Part shown: one piece after another, positions 25,504 to 37,392 of the stretch
How the letters are laid out: every line of letters begins with the position of its first letter
How positions within the stretch are numbered: position 1 is the first letter of the stretch
Assembly: GCF_003086295.3 (NCBI RefSeq)
Contig: NC_092043.1
Span: 45,784,884-45,848,883, forward strand
Length of the DNA stretch: 64,000 nucleotides
Reading direction: 5' to 3'
Source: Arachis hypogaea
Taxonomy: Eukaryota > Streptophyta > Magnoliopsida > Fabales > Fabaceae
Position numbers and translations under genes: made by a program
The notes under the pieces: model-generated
Told to the model about the DNA's origin: nothing
The model's database searches: none
The model's input: the letters and a program-made list of their open reading frames with translations, nothing else

Positions 25504-27235
25504 TTAATTGTTTAGATTGGATTGAATTATATATCATCCGAATTTCAAGGTCTATCGTAAAGTGTTCTACCAAGGTCTATGTTTAAATAAATAAAAGCTC
25601 ACAATAATTGGTTAAATGGTGCTTTGAAATTATTTTAGATCTGAAACAAAAAAATTAAAAGTTTTTTAGTCTTTAGACTTATATACAGCAAAATGTGTTA
25701 GTATGTAGGTTTTGAAAACTTTGTTTTTGAAATTCTTTAAAATAGATCTTGAGATACCTTGACTTTTGTTAAACAGCTTTTGAAATCTTACCAAGCTTCA
25801 GAAAAGTTTTAGAATGCTTTTTAAGATATCTTACATTAAACTAGAAAAGTGAAACACTAACTTGTAAAATAATAAACTTTAAATGAAAAAAGATAAGAGT
25901 TCAAAAAATATATACAAACCATGACGCCTGATTCAATACTCCTAGAAGGTTTTGAGTATTAAAACTCTTCTTAAAGAGTTAAACAAAAGTTAACGTATTT
26001 GGAGTTTTAGTACTCTTTAATTAAGAAGAGAGAGAATAATCATCATTTAATTATTAAGGAAAGAGAAAAAATTAACATTAAATTCTATTTGGGTTAAATT
26101 TTTTGTTTTAATTTAAATTTATTTTATTTTTAAATTGATATTAAATTATTATAAAATTATGATAAAAATAAAAATTTAAAAGAATTGAAAAGATATAATA
26201 CTCTTATTATTCTAAAATTTTTTTATTTAAACAAACATATTCATATTATTTTAAAATTAATATGAATAAATTTATTTAAATTTTTTAAATTTTAAATAAA
26301 TATATTCATCTTATTTTAAATAAATGTTCTCGTATTATTTTCTTAAAATGATTAAACATGATTTTTAAATATTTCAACAAAAGAGATAAATATATGTAAT
26401 CTTTCAAATTAATAATATTAGAGTGTATATATAAATACATAATATCTGAAAAGATTAATAAATCTTACCTAGAAAATATAGTTAGAGATATTTTTTGCTT
26501 AAGATAATAAAAATAATACGAATATATTTATTTTTATTAAATTAAATTATTAATTTAAATTATATCTATCTAAATTTTAAATAAAAAATTTTAAAAATTT
26601 AAAATTAAAATATGTGAACAAAATTAGATTAATAAAAAAAATAAAAATATACGAATACGATTCAAATTGTATAGAAATAGGAATAAGTTTATCAGTGAAC
26701 AAATTCATTATTTTCAATGAACAAAAAAAGATAGTATATTAAATAAACTTTATGAAATAAATTATAATTTTAAATAAATAATTAAAATAAATAAAATATA
26801 AAATTATTAATTAATTAGATTTTATTAACTCACTAAATAACTTATATACTAATAGAGCATATTAAATTTCTTATAATAATTATAATTATTATTTATTAAA
26901 AATATATTTTATAAGTTGTAATTAATATATTTGTAGTTTTTCAAAAAAAAGTATTAATTGTTTATTGATTTTATCAGTATGCATTAAATGTTAATCTAAA
27001 TCAACGCAAAATAAATTAAATTTTAAATTTTAATAGTGTTTTTTTTGTTAAAATTATATGGAGTTTTAAAACTCCAAACATCAAGGGAGTATTGTAACAT
27101 CCACCACAAACCATATATATAAATTTGACTTAAAATAGCTCTGTCCAGCCTTCAAACAAACTTAAGAGTTTCACTATTAGAATAATTAATTAAATAAGAG
27201 ATATTGTTTTCCAAAACTTCTGAACCTAAACATTG
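25504..27235. other. Very AT-rich intergenic DNA
   Basis: No gene is visible. A left segment CAATACTCC at about 25935 and a right segment GGAGTATTG near 27088, with a palindrome GGAGTTTTAAAACTCC close to the right one, hint at a decayed inverted-repeat element. No target-site duplication supports it. Confidence 0.4.
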
Positions 27236-27244
27236 ATTTATGTT

Positions 27245-28205
27245 GGGATAAGTATGATTTTGGTCCCTAAAGTTTTCAATCAGAATCAAATTCGTTTCTC
27301 TTCTAGTTTTCGATTTAGAATCGTCCTTAACGTTTTTTTCGTATTAAAATCGTCCTTTTTAATAAAATTTTTTGTTTTATTCCTAAACTACCCCTATTCC
27401 TATTTCAATAATAAAATAATAAAATTAAAAAAAACGCGTAAAAACGCGTTTGGGGAGTGGGGGAAGAAAAAGGTATACGAAGGGGTAAGGGAGGGGAGGG
27501 GGACGACGCTGGGGAGCCTCCGTCATCGCCGCCGCCATCCCGCCGTCGCCTTGCCGTCCTCCGACACCGCACCGCACCACCACCACTTTCTTCTTCTTCT
27601 TCTCGCCGCCACCACATGAAGAACCACTGTCTGCCGCTGTCTCTGCCTTCTGCATCTGCTTCTTTGTGCTTTGAATTTCTGAAGAACCACTATCTGCTTT
27701 TTTGTTGATTTGTTGCTTTCTGTTTCTGCTTGTGTTAAATTTATGCTTGAATTTGTTGATTTTTTGTTTTTGCTTCTCTGTGTGGGGGTGGGGGTGGGGG
27801 AAAGGGGAGACAGGGAGGGGGAGGGGACGCAGGGTGGGGGTGGGGGTAGGGGTGGGGGAAGGGGAGGCGGGGAGAGGGAGGGGACGTCGGGGTGGGGGTG
27901 GTGGGGGGAAGGGAAAGAGGGGAGGTGGATGGTGGCGGCGTTGGTGGTGGTTGTGGTGCTGGTGGTGGTGTTGGTGGTGCTGTTGGTGGTGCTGTTGGTG
28001 GAAGTTGTGGCGGTGGCGGTGGTGGTGGTGGTGGTGGAGGAGGTAATTGTGTTGGTAGTGGTGAGGGTATTTTTGTTCAAAAAAAATAAAAAAAAAACGA
28101 TTTTAATACGAAAAAAACGTTAAGGACGATTTTAAATCGAAAATTAGAAGAGGGACGAATTTGATTCTGGCTGAAAACTTTAGGGACCAAAACAATACTT
28201 ATCCC
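27245..28205. mobile_element. Non-autonomous MULE, 961 bp, TSD ATTTATGTT
   Basis: Terminal inverted repeats of about 115 bp begin GGGATAAGTAT (27245) and end ATACTTATCCC (28205). An identical 9-bp duplication ATTTATGTT lies at 27236-27244 and 28206-28214. The interior is GC-rich and simple: GCC/CCG and TTC repeats, then long G-runs (27785-27930) and (GGT)n. Translations in all frames are low-complexity and not credible genes. It may carry a captured CpG-rich first-exon fragment. Confidence 0.93.
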
Positions 28206-28232
28206 ATTTATGTTAGACTGAAACACAATTTA

Positions 28233-29039
28233 GGCCTAGTTTGGGTAAACGACTTAAATAAGCTTTTTTGAAAAAAGAGCTTAAGAACAAGGACTTTTAT
28301 TAATAGCAGCTTATAAATAAGTTATTTTGTATTTGAATTTTTAGTTATAGAAGTACTTATTTTAAAGTTGTAGCGTTTGAATAAATAACTCAAAAAATAC
28401 AATTTCTGTTTTCACAAAAAATAGATATTAAAACAAGGATGATAACAAATACTTTTTAATATTAATGTTGATTTTCTATAACCTAATCACTAAAATTACA
28501 ATTGTTTAGGCAATTAATTCTTTATAATAGCACAATAATAATAGCAGCTATATAAAAATAAAATCACATGAAAAAAATAAAATTAAAACTGAAATTTTAT
28601 ACCACACACAATGTAAATATAAATTTAGTAATAAAAATAAAGTGGTAAAATAATAAAAAAACTGAAATGAATATATGTAATAGGTGATTCAGATGAAACA
28701 TTGTTTTAAAATGGTGGTGGAGGGTCAATATTTTCAACAGATAAATCATTACGTGAAAATGATGGTAGAAGGCCAATACTTCTAGCAGATGTAATCTTGG
28801 ATGAAAATGGTGATAGGAAGCCAGGAATAAAAGTAGATTTTTTTTGTTTTGAGGTGATATGTTTTACAGGAATGATAGAATGACTCTTTGAAGATGAGAA
28901 GTCATATATTTCTACTTCTTCAAAAAGCTTTAAATTAACTTTTTGGGAAGTTAAAAAATCTTTTTAAAATAGTGTCAAACATGCTTACAGTGACTTTTCA
29001 TAATTCAAAAGTCAGAAAAACTACTTCCCAAATAGGCTC
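28233..29039. mobile_element. PIF/Harbinger-like MITE, 807 bp, TSD TTA
   Basis: The ends read GGCCTAGTTTGGGT (left) and, reverse complemented, GAGCCTATTTGGG (right). TTA flanks both sides (28230-28232, 29040-29042). Sub-terminal sequence (TTATAAATAAGTTATTTTGT, then AAGTACTTATTTTA) matches the shorter copies at 30610 and 41016. The inner 500 bp is extra and non-coding. A 3-bp TWA duplication is typical of PIF/Harbinger. Confidence 0.75.
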
Positions 29040-29060
29040 TTAATAACCTTAGATATTATC

Positions 29061-30535
29061 AAGGTTGCGAGAACTGGACCGGTCAATAAACCGGTGAAAT
29101 GACTGGTTTACTGGTTTAATGGTTCGACCGGGGTTCAACCGGTTTAATTAAATATTAAATAAAATTATTAAAATTTTAATATATAATTTTAAATATTTAA
29201 ATTTCAATAAAATTTAACCTAATAAAATTTAAAATTCAAAATTTCAATCTATAACCTAATAATAAAAAATAACAAACAATTGAATTTGAAACACAGTAAT
29301 AACCACTAACCATTGAATTTGCAAACATAATCATAATTTAAATTTTGAACATACATAATCATAAGTTGAACAAACAGACAGAATTATAAAAATATTATTA
29401 AATCAAACAATCAAATTATGAAATCCAATTGCAATAACAAATTAAAAACGGAACAAAAACAGAATAAAAAAAACTTGATTAATTCATTTAATTAACAAAA
29501 TTAAAAGCTAAAAAGCAAAAGACAGCAACAATCAACAGAAATTAAATGCAGAAGACAGCAATGAAGCACAACAATTAACCCAGACAAACAAGCAACAATC
29601 AACATGATCAAATTCAAAAAAATAGCAATTAACTCCCAAAATTGAAAATTGAAGCAGGGCAGGAATTTGCTTACAAACTCAGAAATTTATAAACTCAAGC
29701 TAAGAAGAAATCAGTAAACTTAGAATCAGAAATCAGAACCCAAATGTAATTACAAAAACAAGCAAAATTAAATTGAAGACCGGCAGCGAAGGAGGAATCC
29801 AAGTGATGGCGATGGAAGAGGGGAAGTGAGCTCAGGCACAGAGGGATTGAAGACAAGCTTGACGCGCGAGAGAAGGGGATCGACGGAGACACGATTTCAG
29901 GGTGGCCAACGACGACGAAGACAGAGAGAGGGCTCGACAGCGACAGAGAGACGACAGCGAGGGGAAGAGAAACGATGACAGCGACGAGTATACCTTCACC
30001 TTCCACAGGCGACGATTCTTGATGCCACCACGATCAGTTCCACCCGGCGGCGACAACACCCTCTATCCGTTCCGCGATGAGACCTAGCGACGCGAGGAGA
30101 TGCATGGGATCCTGAGAAGAGGATCGGCGACGACGAGGCTGGACGCTGGCTAAGGATACGAGTTCGTCGGCGATGACGGCGTTGGGCATTGGACGGTGGC
30201 TTCTGCTGCTGTTGGCTGGGAGGGCAAAAGAAAAGGGGGCTAGGGTTCCGTGGAGTGGAGAGTGTGAGGAGGGGGTGGGTCTTGTGCGTGAGTGAGAGAG
30301 AGAAAACGGGGAAGGGTAAAGGATTTATATATTTTTTTATTTTTTTCTTTTTTTTTAAATTGAAAACCGGAAAAAAACCGTTCGGTTCAAACGGTTCACC
30401 GGTTAACCGCCAGTTCGACCGGTTTTTTACCGGTTTTCTGCCAGACGATTTTACACCTCAACCGAACCGGTTAGATGACCGGTTCCCGGTTAATCCGGTT
30501 AAACCGGCCGGTCCGGTTCGGTTTTCAGAACAATG
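29061..30535. mobile_element. Non-autonomous DNA element with CCGGTT-rich ends, TSD GATATTATC
   Basis: An exact 9-bp duplication GATATTATC (29052-29060 and 30536-30544) bounds a 1,475-bp element. Both sub-termini are packed with CCGGTT/AACCGG motifs. The outermost inverted match is short and gapped (AAGGTTGCGAGAAC against CATTGTTCTGAAAAC). The 9-bp duplication suggests a Mutator-type element. Bases 29800-30290 are GC-richer with an open but low-complexity reading frame on each strand, possibly a captured genomic fragment. No transposase. Confidence 0.78.
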
Positions 30536-30609
30536 GATATTATCTCTTCAATAAGACAATAATCTTAAAATTTTAAGGTTGCGTTTGTTTCTAAAGACTA
30601 AGGGATTAA

Positions 30610-30928
30610 GGCCCAGTTCGGGTAACTAACTTAATTAAGTTCTTTTTGATAAAATAACTTAAACAATAAATGACTCTATTAAAAGTAACTTATAAATAAG
30701 TAATTTTGTGTTTGAATTTTTAACTCTAAAAGTGCTTATTTTATAGAACTCTGATGAAAAGTAGAAGTATTATGAGAGAAGTAATTTTTTTAACTTCTCT
30801 ATAAGCTCCTAAATAGCTTCTTAGAAAGTTATAATTTAATTTTAAAAATTGCACCAGACATTAATACTACTACTTTTTATAAGTTAAAAGTTAAAAAAAA
30901 TTACTTCTAAAGTTTTCCAAACGGACCC
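30610..30928. mobile_element. PIF/Harbinger-like MITE, 319 bp, TSD TAA
   Basis: The ends are GGCCCAGTTCGGGTAA and (reverse complemented) GGGTCCGTTTGGAAAA, with TAA on each side (30607-30609, 30929-30931). The inner sequence shows the family pattern of AAGTAACTTATAAATAAG and AAAAGTGCTTATTTTA. It is the same family as 28233-29039 and 41016-41324. Confidence 0.8.
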
Positions 30929-31388
30929 TAAGACTCGGTTTATGTTCGGTAACTAGAAATTAGAACTAAAATTTTAATCTAAATACACAAAATTTCAATC
31001 CCTTCAATACTTACGAACGTAAAAATACACAGAACTAAAATTTTTTAAAATAAAAACTGAAATTGAGAAAATACTTAATTTGGTCCCTGAAGTTACACTC
31101 GAACCTCAATTTAGTCCTTCACGTTTCAATTGCCTCTATTTAGTCCCTAAACTTTATAAATTTTAATCAATTTAGTCCCTGCGGTGGTTTCTGCCACAAA
31201 GTCATTACCGGAGAGATGATGTGTACAACAGACTGCCACACTGGACGTCTAACGGATATATTACGTGGCATTTGAAACTTCTGCATCAATTTAGTCCTTA
31301 TAAACTATTTAAATCCCTAATCCCCAAATCCATTTGAAGTCCCTTAACTTCTTCGTCGATTCTTACTCCTCTTTTGGGAGACGTTTTT

Positions 31389-31898
31389 ATGAAGTCCATG
31401 ATAGGTAGCGGCAGTAAATCCGTTGGGAGTTCCAGCAATCAACGCTCTAATGGAGGTTGGAGAACCACTCAAAGCAGAGAAGAACTATTTCCAGAGTGGT
31501 GTGGGTGTGGGTTTAGACCCGTTCTGAGATAGTCAGGAACAGATGCAAATCCAGGATGACCCTTTTTTGGGTGTCCAAACTACAATGTAAGTGCAAGATT
31601 ATTCTTAACTTTTTCTAACGCTTGTAGTGTTTGATTCTTTCTCCATCTTCGCTGAATCTGTTTGCAGAGTGTTAGCAAGAGGTGGTGTGGGTTGTTTGTT
31701 TGGGCTAATGAATTCTATAAAGAAGGAGAATCAAGAGGCAGAGTAGTACCAAAAAATGAAAATGATGAAGAATGGAGGATGAACTTTGCTTGGAAGATTG
31801 GAAGTTTGGAATCTGATGTTAGGGCTTTGAAATTGGGAGGGGCTTTATTGGTTTTAATAAATTTGCTTGTAGTTGCTATGTTATTATGGAAATGGTGA
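31389..31898 (+). pseudogene. GRF-type zinc-finger protein gene inside MULE-1 (two stops)
   Basis: Two exons (31389-31586 and 31668-31898) join in frame. The first encodes a serine-rich leader, then the GRF signature start WCGCGFRPVLR and the PFFGCPNY motif. The second continues with CGLFVWAN, completing the Cys-rich GRF zinc finger, followed by a basic stretch, a short coiled-coil-like helix and a C-terminal hydrophobic segment (GGALLVLINLLVVAMLLW) that looks like a membrane anchor. Two in-frame stops in exon 1 (TAG near 31528, TGA near 31558) fit point mutations of Trp and Arg codons, so the copy is dead. GRF fingers bind single-stranded nucleic acid in other proteins; the role in transposons is unknown. 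Confidence 0.8.
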
Positions 31899-32520
31899 AG
31901 ATTGGCCTTATATTTTTTGATAAATAGCCAAATTTTGATGGTTTTGATTCAGATTACAGGAATATTTTGAAGAAAAATGAACGTATGTTGTTATATGTAT
32001 TGTTGTATCTGTTTTTATTTTAAGTCTCAATGAATAAAAATTGTACCTGTGTTAATATGAATCAAACAACACAAAATAAAATATAACAATGTCAGATAAG
32101 AAATATCATCCAAATTCTTTATAATTCATTAATAAAACATTCACATTGATACTGAATTCAAACACAACTAGCTAGTTTAGTGTGATGCAACACACAAACA
32201 AAACAAAGTAAATTATCCAAAAGAAACCATTCCAAGTATAACTAACTAAAAGTCATCATTACAAAGTTATTCAAACTTAGAGAAACAAGATAACTAATCC
32301 AAAAGTATAATCCCCTATTACATATAAGGCTCCCAAAGACAGAATGATCAACAATTCAATTCTTTTTTCTTGGAGGTTTGAATCCGGGAGTAGGGACAAA
32401 TTTCATGAAACTAGCTAGTCATGTGGCTGTCCCTGAAGATGCACCTTGCATTGGATCAACTGGTACATTGGTTGCTAGTGGAGTACTAGATGGTTGGAAC
32501 ACCATTCTTTTGGTTGCAAG

Positions 32521-34057
32521 TGACAAATGAATTTTTCGCCGGTATAGAATTTATCAAGTGATCAATCGTAGTATAGTCTAAACCAACGCAAAATCCATCA
32601 TCAAACAAATCTACAATCTATATCCGAGAGTACTAGTCTCCCGAGTCGTTCTCCCTTGGAATTGCTAAAGTGTACATCTTATTGATTTAGTAAGCTTTGT
32701 TTGAGTTGTTTGAAGGTCTTAGCAAAGTAATGAGAAACAAACAATCAATTATCAAAAGGACTTGACTTAGGGTTGGCATTGGAAATCTTATCATTATAGT
32801 CTAATCAATGTTGACAGCAATTAGGTCTTGCTCCATTTAGTTATCCCCCAAGTGTAGAGGAAAATCAAAGGAAAACAATCAACTTGAGTCACATGTTCTA
32901 GTTTCACCTCATGGGAATCTAGCTTTAGTGCACTCCAAGTCAATTGGCAATCTCTAACTCCAAATCAACCATTGACACAACTATTCAATTTATTCCAATG
33001 ACCAAACCCTATGCCAAGTGTAAAAATTCTACTCCATAGCTAGTGTTGACATTTTATCAAACATGTAATGAGCAAGAAGGAAGGTCATAGTAAAATGAAG
33101 AGAAAAGTATAATTAAAGCTATTGCAATACAAGGAATTAACAACAAACAATTATCAAGGAGCAATAATGAAAATCAAAATCTCAAAACATCAATGGAATC
33201 CAAAAATCATAAAGTTGAATCCTAGATCCAAGGAATTTTTTTTGCAATTACAACTACAACTTGAGATTGGAAAAGAAAACCTATTACATGAACAAAGTGA
33301 AATGAAAGTTGCAATGGATCTCACCAAGGAATGGGTAAAAATCCAAAATTTTGATGAAGAAGAACCCTAGTAAGAACTTGAGTCCTCTCTCCTCTCTCCC
33401 CCAAAATATCTCAAAAACTAGAAAATGAACTAAGTGTCTTCTACCCTTGCCCCCTTGGTCCTCTTAAGCCTTTTCCCGCCAAAGCACTCCTCAAAAGTAG
33501 GATCTCTAACCAACTCCACGCCTGAGTCACGTGACTTCTAAAAAAATCATATTCGAACATCGGCGCGTACGCGCAAGGTACGCGTGCGCGCCATGGATGC
33601 GGTTTTTGGAGTGTGCGCGGAGGCGGAACGTACGCGTGCGCGTCCATGAGGGTCCTGGTTTAGCCGCTGCTCAAGCCGGCTCGTGGCTTGGCTCTCAGTC
33701 TCGGCTTCACGTTGCTCTCATCCGCGCGGGCGCGTCAGGTGCGCGCACGCGCCCATGCGGAAATCTCCAAAGCTCAATTCTCATGCTTCCTTCCTTTGCA
33801 CCCGTCTTCCTTCTCTTTTCCTGTCCATTCCTACTCTGTATCCTGAATCCACTTAGCACACGAGTCACGGCATCGAATGGCATCAAGAGAAAAATAGAAA
33901 TGTATCTATTTTAGTGCAGAATAAGCATGTTTTCATTCATGAAGCAAAACTAGGAAAGGAATGCAAATCCCTGTATTTTCATGCAGAAAGTGTGTGAAAT
34001 CATTGATAAACCCCTTTGAAATTAGCACAAGATAAACCCTCAAAATGGGGTTTGTCA
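32521..34057. mobile_element. Solo LTR, 1,537 bp, TSD GCAAG, inside MULE-1 transposase
   Basis: The insert begins TGACAAATG and ends GGGGTTTGTCA, giving TGACAAA/TTTGTCA inverted ends. It is flanked by GCAAG at 32516-32520 and 34058-34062. Removing it rejoins the transposase tail in one frame (PLKLATKRM). There is no internal retrotransposon sequence, so this is a solo LTR from unequal recombination. Three CpG-dense blocks lie at 33557-33765. The length and composition recall long-LTR gypsy elements of Arachis such as FIDEL, but I could not compare sequences. Confidence 0.88.
33557..33765. repeat. Three CpG-dense ACGCGTGCGCG-type blocks in the solo LTR
   Basis: Blocks around 33560-33592, 33615-33645 and 33723-33755 share a core like GTACGCGTGCGCG with alternating purine-pyrimidine order. 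They stand out sharply from the AT-rich surroundings. Confidence 0.85.
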
Positions 34058-35013
34058 GCAAGCTTTAGGGGCCTTACATTATGTTGCACTAAACTAGTCT
34101 CCATCTATAAAAAGTGTGAAGTTAGTGAAATTTGAACAAAAAATAAAGTTGCATAGTGATTAAAGTTAATGTATAATTTAAAATATACCATTACCTGTAG
34201 AGAATCTTCATTTTGAGACATAATTGGTTGACTCATGCCAAGTTCAACCTCAGCCTGGCCTTCATTCTGAATTTTTTGATGTGCACCAACTTGAGATGGT
34301 ACAGCAGCAGGTGGAATAGCATGAGTAGGGTTCACAACTGGAGTAGCAATGGTATGAACAGCAGGGTTAGAATTACCACTTTTACCACTTTTAGCAGCAG
34401 CAGCTGCCATTTCTTCAGCTTTTTCTTTTGGGCAGTTTCTCTTGGTGTGGGCTTTTTTCCCACAATAGCGACAAGAACCTTCTTTATAAGACCTCTTCAT
34501 CTTGGTCTTTTGCTTGTTGCTTCCATCAGGGTCTTCGTTAGCATCCTTTCTACGTTTTTTCTTGGGTGCTCCTAGCATCTTTTTGAATTTCGGAGCTTGT
34601 GGTCTATTGTATGGAGACTTCTCCCACATTGCTTGGCCAGGAATAGGATTTAAATGGAATGCATATGTGTCATTATATGCATCCATTGTCAACCACTTGT
34701 GGCAAAAATTCATCAGCTGTGAAGCATGTTTTGATTTGAATTTCTTTGTTTTAGTAGCTGAAATTTTCAATGAATCTTCATCATCACTTGAACTTTTCTC
34801 ACTTCCAGGCTTATAAAGGCTGTCTTCCACGCTATCATAGCTATCATGGAATCTATTTCTATATGAATTGGCTTTTCTTTAGATGATGATCTTGTTGGAG
34901 GCCCTTTGCTTGCTTGCCTTGTCACAGGCCTTCTAACATAGCTTCCAACCTTGGTCAAATTCTTTTTTGCTCTACTATCTTTCGATTTAGTTAAATTGTT
35001 GGGCTGGTTTGAT

Positions 35014-37392
35014 TTGTTGAGTTGGGTAAATTTATTGGGTTGGGTTGATTTTTTTGCCTCAGTTGCTGTGTTTGGAGTTTCAGTTCGGGTAGAAGTGAAT
35101 ATTGGGGTAGGAATTAATTTTGGAGAAAAGGTGGGGGTTGGACTTGGGCAGGGGTGGGTATTAGGATGGGAGTTGGCTTTGGAGTAGAGGTGAGTATTTG
35201 TATGGGAGTTAGATTTGGGGCAGGGGTGGGTACTTTTGGCAGGGTGGATACATCAGTTCTTTTCCCTTAAATGGTTGTTGTTCCTCAACATAATCCGTTC
35301 AGAGACTCCATGCTCATAATACACATGAGCAGCTCCGTTGTTTTTTCCAGCATAGAAGCATATTTTTAGCATCTCATCGTCATTAGTCAATATCCTCAAA
35401 CCAGTTGTCAATGGCATGTTAGGAACCAACCACCTGCATTGCTCGACCTTATCATACCCAATGTGTTTGTAGTAGTCTCTGACTGAAAAAACATCTAACG
35501 TGTTTGTATCTAACCCAGGTAACTCTGAAATTTGTTCCTTGCAGTATGTCAAGCTTCCATCTTTATTTCTGACAAATGATCCTCCATGGTGATATATAAT
35601 TTTAATGAATTGATCTCCCATCTTCACACAGAAAAATTAAAAAATATCATAAAAAATATCATTCCACCACTATAACTTCAATTGTAAATATAAGAAACTA
35701 ATAATTATAATAGGAGTACATACAGAGTACATAACGAGTACATAAAGCCCTCAAAATATTTTTTTCTCTCTTTGGTTAGACTTGCTAAAACATAAATTGC
35801 ATTGTTGAGTTGGGTAAATTTATTGGGTTGGGTTGATTTTTTTGCTTCAGTTGTTTTAACTTCAGTTGAGTTTCAGTTCGGGTAGAAGTGAATATTGGGG
35901 TAGGAATTAATTTTGGAGAAGAGGTGGGGGTTGGACTTGGGGCAGGAGTGGGTATTAGGATGGGAGTTGGCTTTGGAGTAGAGGTGAGTATTTGTATGGG
36001 AGTTAGATTTGGGGCAGGGGTGGGTACTTTTGGCAGGTGTGGATACATCAGTTCTTTTCCCTTAGATGGTTGTTGTTCCTCAACATAATCCGGTTCAGAG
36101 ACTCCATGCTCATAATACATATGAGCAACTCCGTTGTTTTTTACAGCATAGAAGCACGTTTTTAGCATCTCTCATTAGTCAATATCCTCAAACCAGTTGT
36201 CAATGGCATGTTAGGAACCAACCACCTGCATTGCTCGACCTTATCATACCCAATGTGTTTGTAGTAGTCTCTGACTGAAAAAACATCTAACGTGTTTGTA
36301 TCTAACCCAGGTAACTCTGAAATTTGTTCCTTGAAGTATGTCAAGTTTCCATCTTTATTTCTGACAAATGATCCTCCATGGTGATATATAATTTTAATGA
36401 ATTGATCTCCCATCTTCGCACAGAAAAATTAAAAAATATCATTCCACCACTATAACTTCAATTGTAAATATAAGAAACTAATAATTATAATAGGAGTACA
36501 TACAGAGTACATAACGAGTATATAAAGCCCTCAAAATATTTTTTTCTCTCTTTGGTTAGACTTGCTAAAACATAAATTGCATTGTTGAGTTGGGTAAATT
36601 TATTGGGTTGGGTTGATTTTTTTGCCTCAGTTGTTTTAACTTCAGTTGCTGTGTTTGGAGTTTCAGTTCGGGTAGAAGTGAATATTGGGGTAGGAATTAA
36701 TTTTGGAGAAGAGGTGGGGGTTGGACTTGGGGCAGGGGTGGGTATTAGGATGGGAGTTGGCTTTGGAGTAGAGGTGAGTATTTGTATGGGAGTTAGATTT
36801 GGGGCAGGGGTGGGTACTTTTGGCAGGGGTTGATACATCAGTTCTTTTCCCTTAGATGATTGTTGTTCCTCAACATAATCCGGTTGAGAGACTCCATGTT
36901 TATAATACACATGAACAACTCCGTTGTTTTTTCCAGCATAGAAGCACATTTTTAGCATCTCATCGTCATTAGTCAATATCCTCAAACTAGTTGTCAATGG
37001 CATGTTAGGAACCAACCACCTGCATTGCTCGACCTTATCATACCCAATGTGTTTGTAGTAGTCTCTGACTGAAAAAACATCTAACGTGTTTATATCTAAC
37101 CCAGGTAACTCTGAAATTTGTTCCTTCCAGTATGTCAAGCTTCCATCTTTATTTCTGACAAATGATCCTCCATAGTGATATATAATTTTAATGAATTGAT
37201 CTCCCATCTTCACACAGAAAAATTAAAAATATCATAAAAAATATCATTCCACCACTATAACTTCAATTGTAAATATAAGAAACTAATAATTATAATAGGA
37301 GTACATACAGAGTACATAAGGAGTACATAAAGCCCTCAAAATATTTTTTTCTCTCTTTGGTTAGACTTGCTAAAACATAAATTGCATTGTTG
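35014..37392. repeat. Tandem triplication (about 790-bp unit) of the MULE-1 transposase 5' region
   Basis: Landmarks recur at regular spacing. The start codon complement lies at 35621, 36413 and 37207 (792 and 794 bp apart). The string TTGTTGAGTTGGGTAAAT lies at 35014, 35812 and 36592. Each unit contains the proline-rich linker, the PB1-like domain and its upstream flank. The middle copy has a small deletion near 36168 that breaks frame. Confidence 0.95.

Larger units (their letters stand above)
32358..37207 (-). pseudogene. MuDR-type transposase remnant of MULE-1, catalytic core missing
   Basis: Reading leftwards: start at 37207 (MGDQFIKIIYHHGGSF), an N-terminal PB1-like domain, then a proline/threonine repeat linker, present three times. 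Next comes an acidic linker (34767-34958, one frameshift), then MNFCHKWLTMDAY and the NPIPGQAMWEKSPY C-terminal motif. A CCHC knuckle CRYCGKKAHTKRNC with basic region follows (34400-34640). After the solo LTR the tail ends in VPTPGFKPPRKKN at about 32358. The MULE DNA-binding, DDE/RNase H-fold and SWIM segments expected between acidic linker and C-terminal motif are absent, which points to an internal deletion. Introns are likely at 34100-34190. Confidence 0.85.

Noticed and set aside
27523..28123. Open frames on both strands encoding Thr/Asn-rich, Gly-rich or Val-rich proteins
   Set aside because: They are translations of simple G-run and (GGT)n repeats inside a MULE.
29695..30087. Ser/Leu-rich and Arg/Asp-rich open frames on opposite strands
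   Set aside because: They overlap each other within a non-autonomous element. Low complexity; at best a captured fragment.
33531..33914. Arg/Ala-rich open frame of 127 codons
   Set aside because: It lies in the CpG-dense part of a solo LTR and has no homology I recognise. Composition explains it.
35014..37392. CRISPR-like array because of regular repeats
   Set aside because: The units are about 790 bp direct repeats containing transposase coding sequence in a plant nuclear context, not short repeats with unique spacers.
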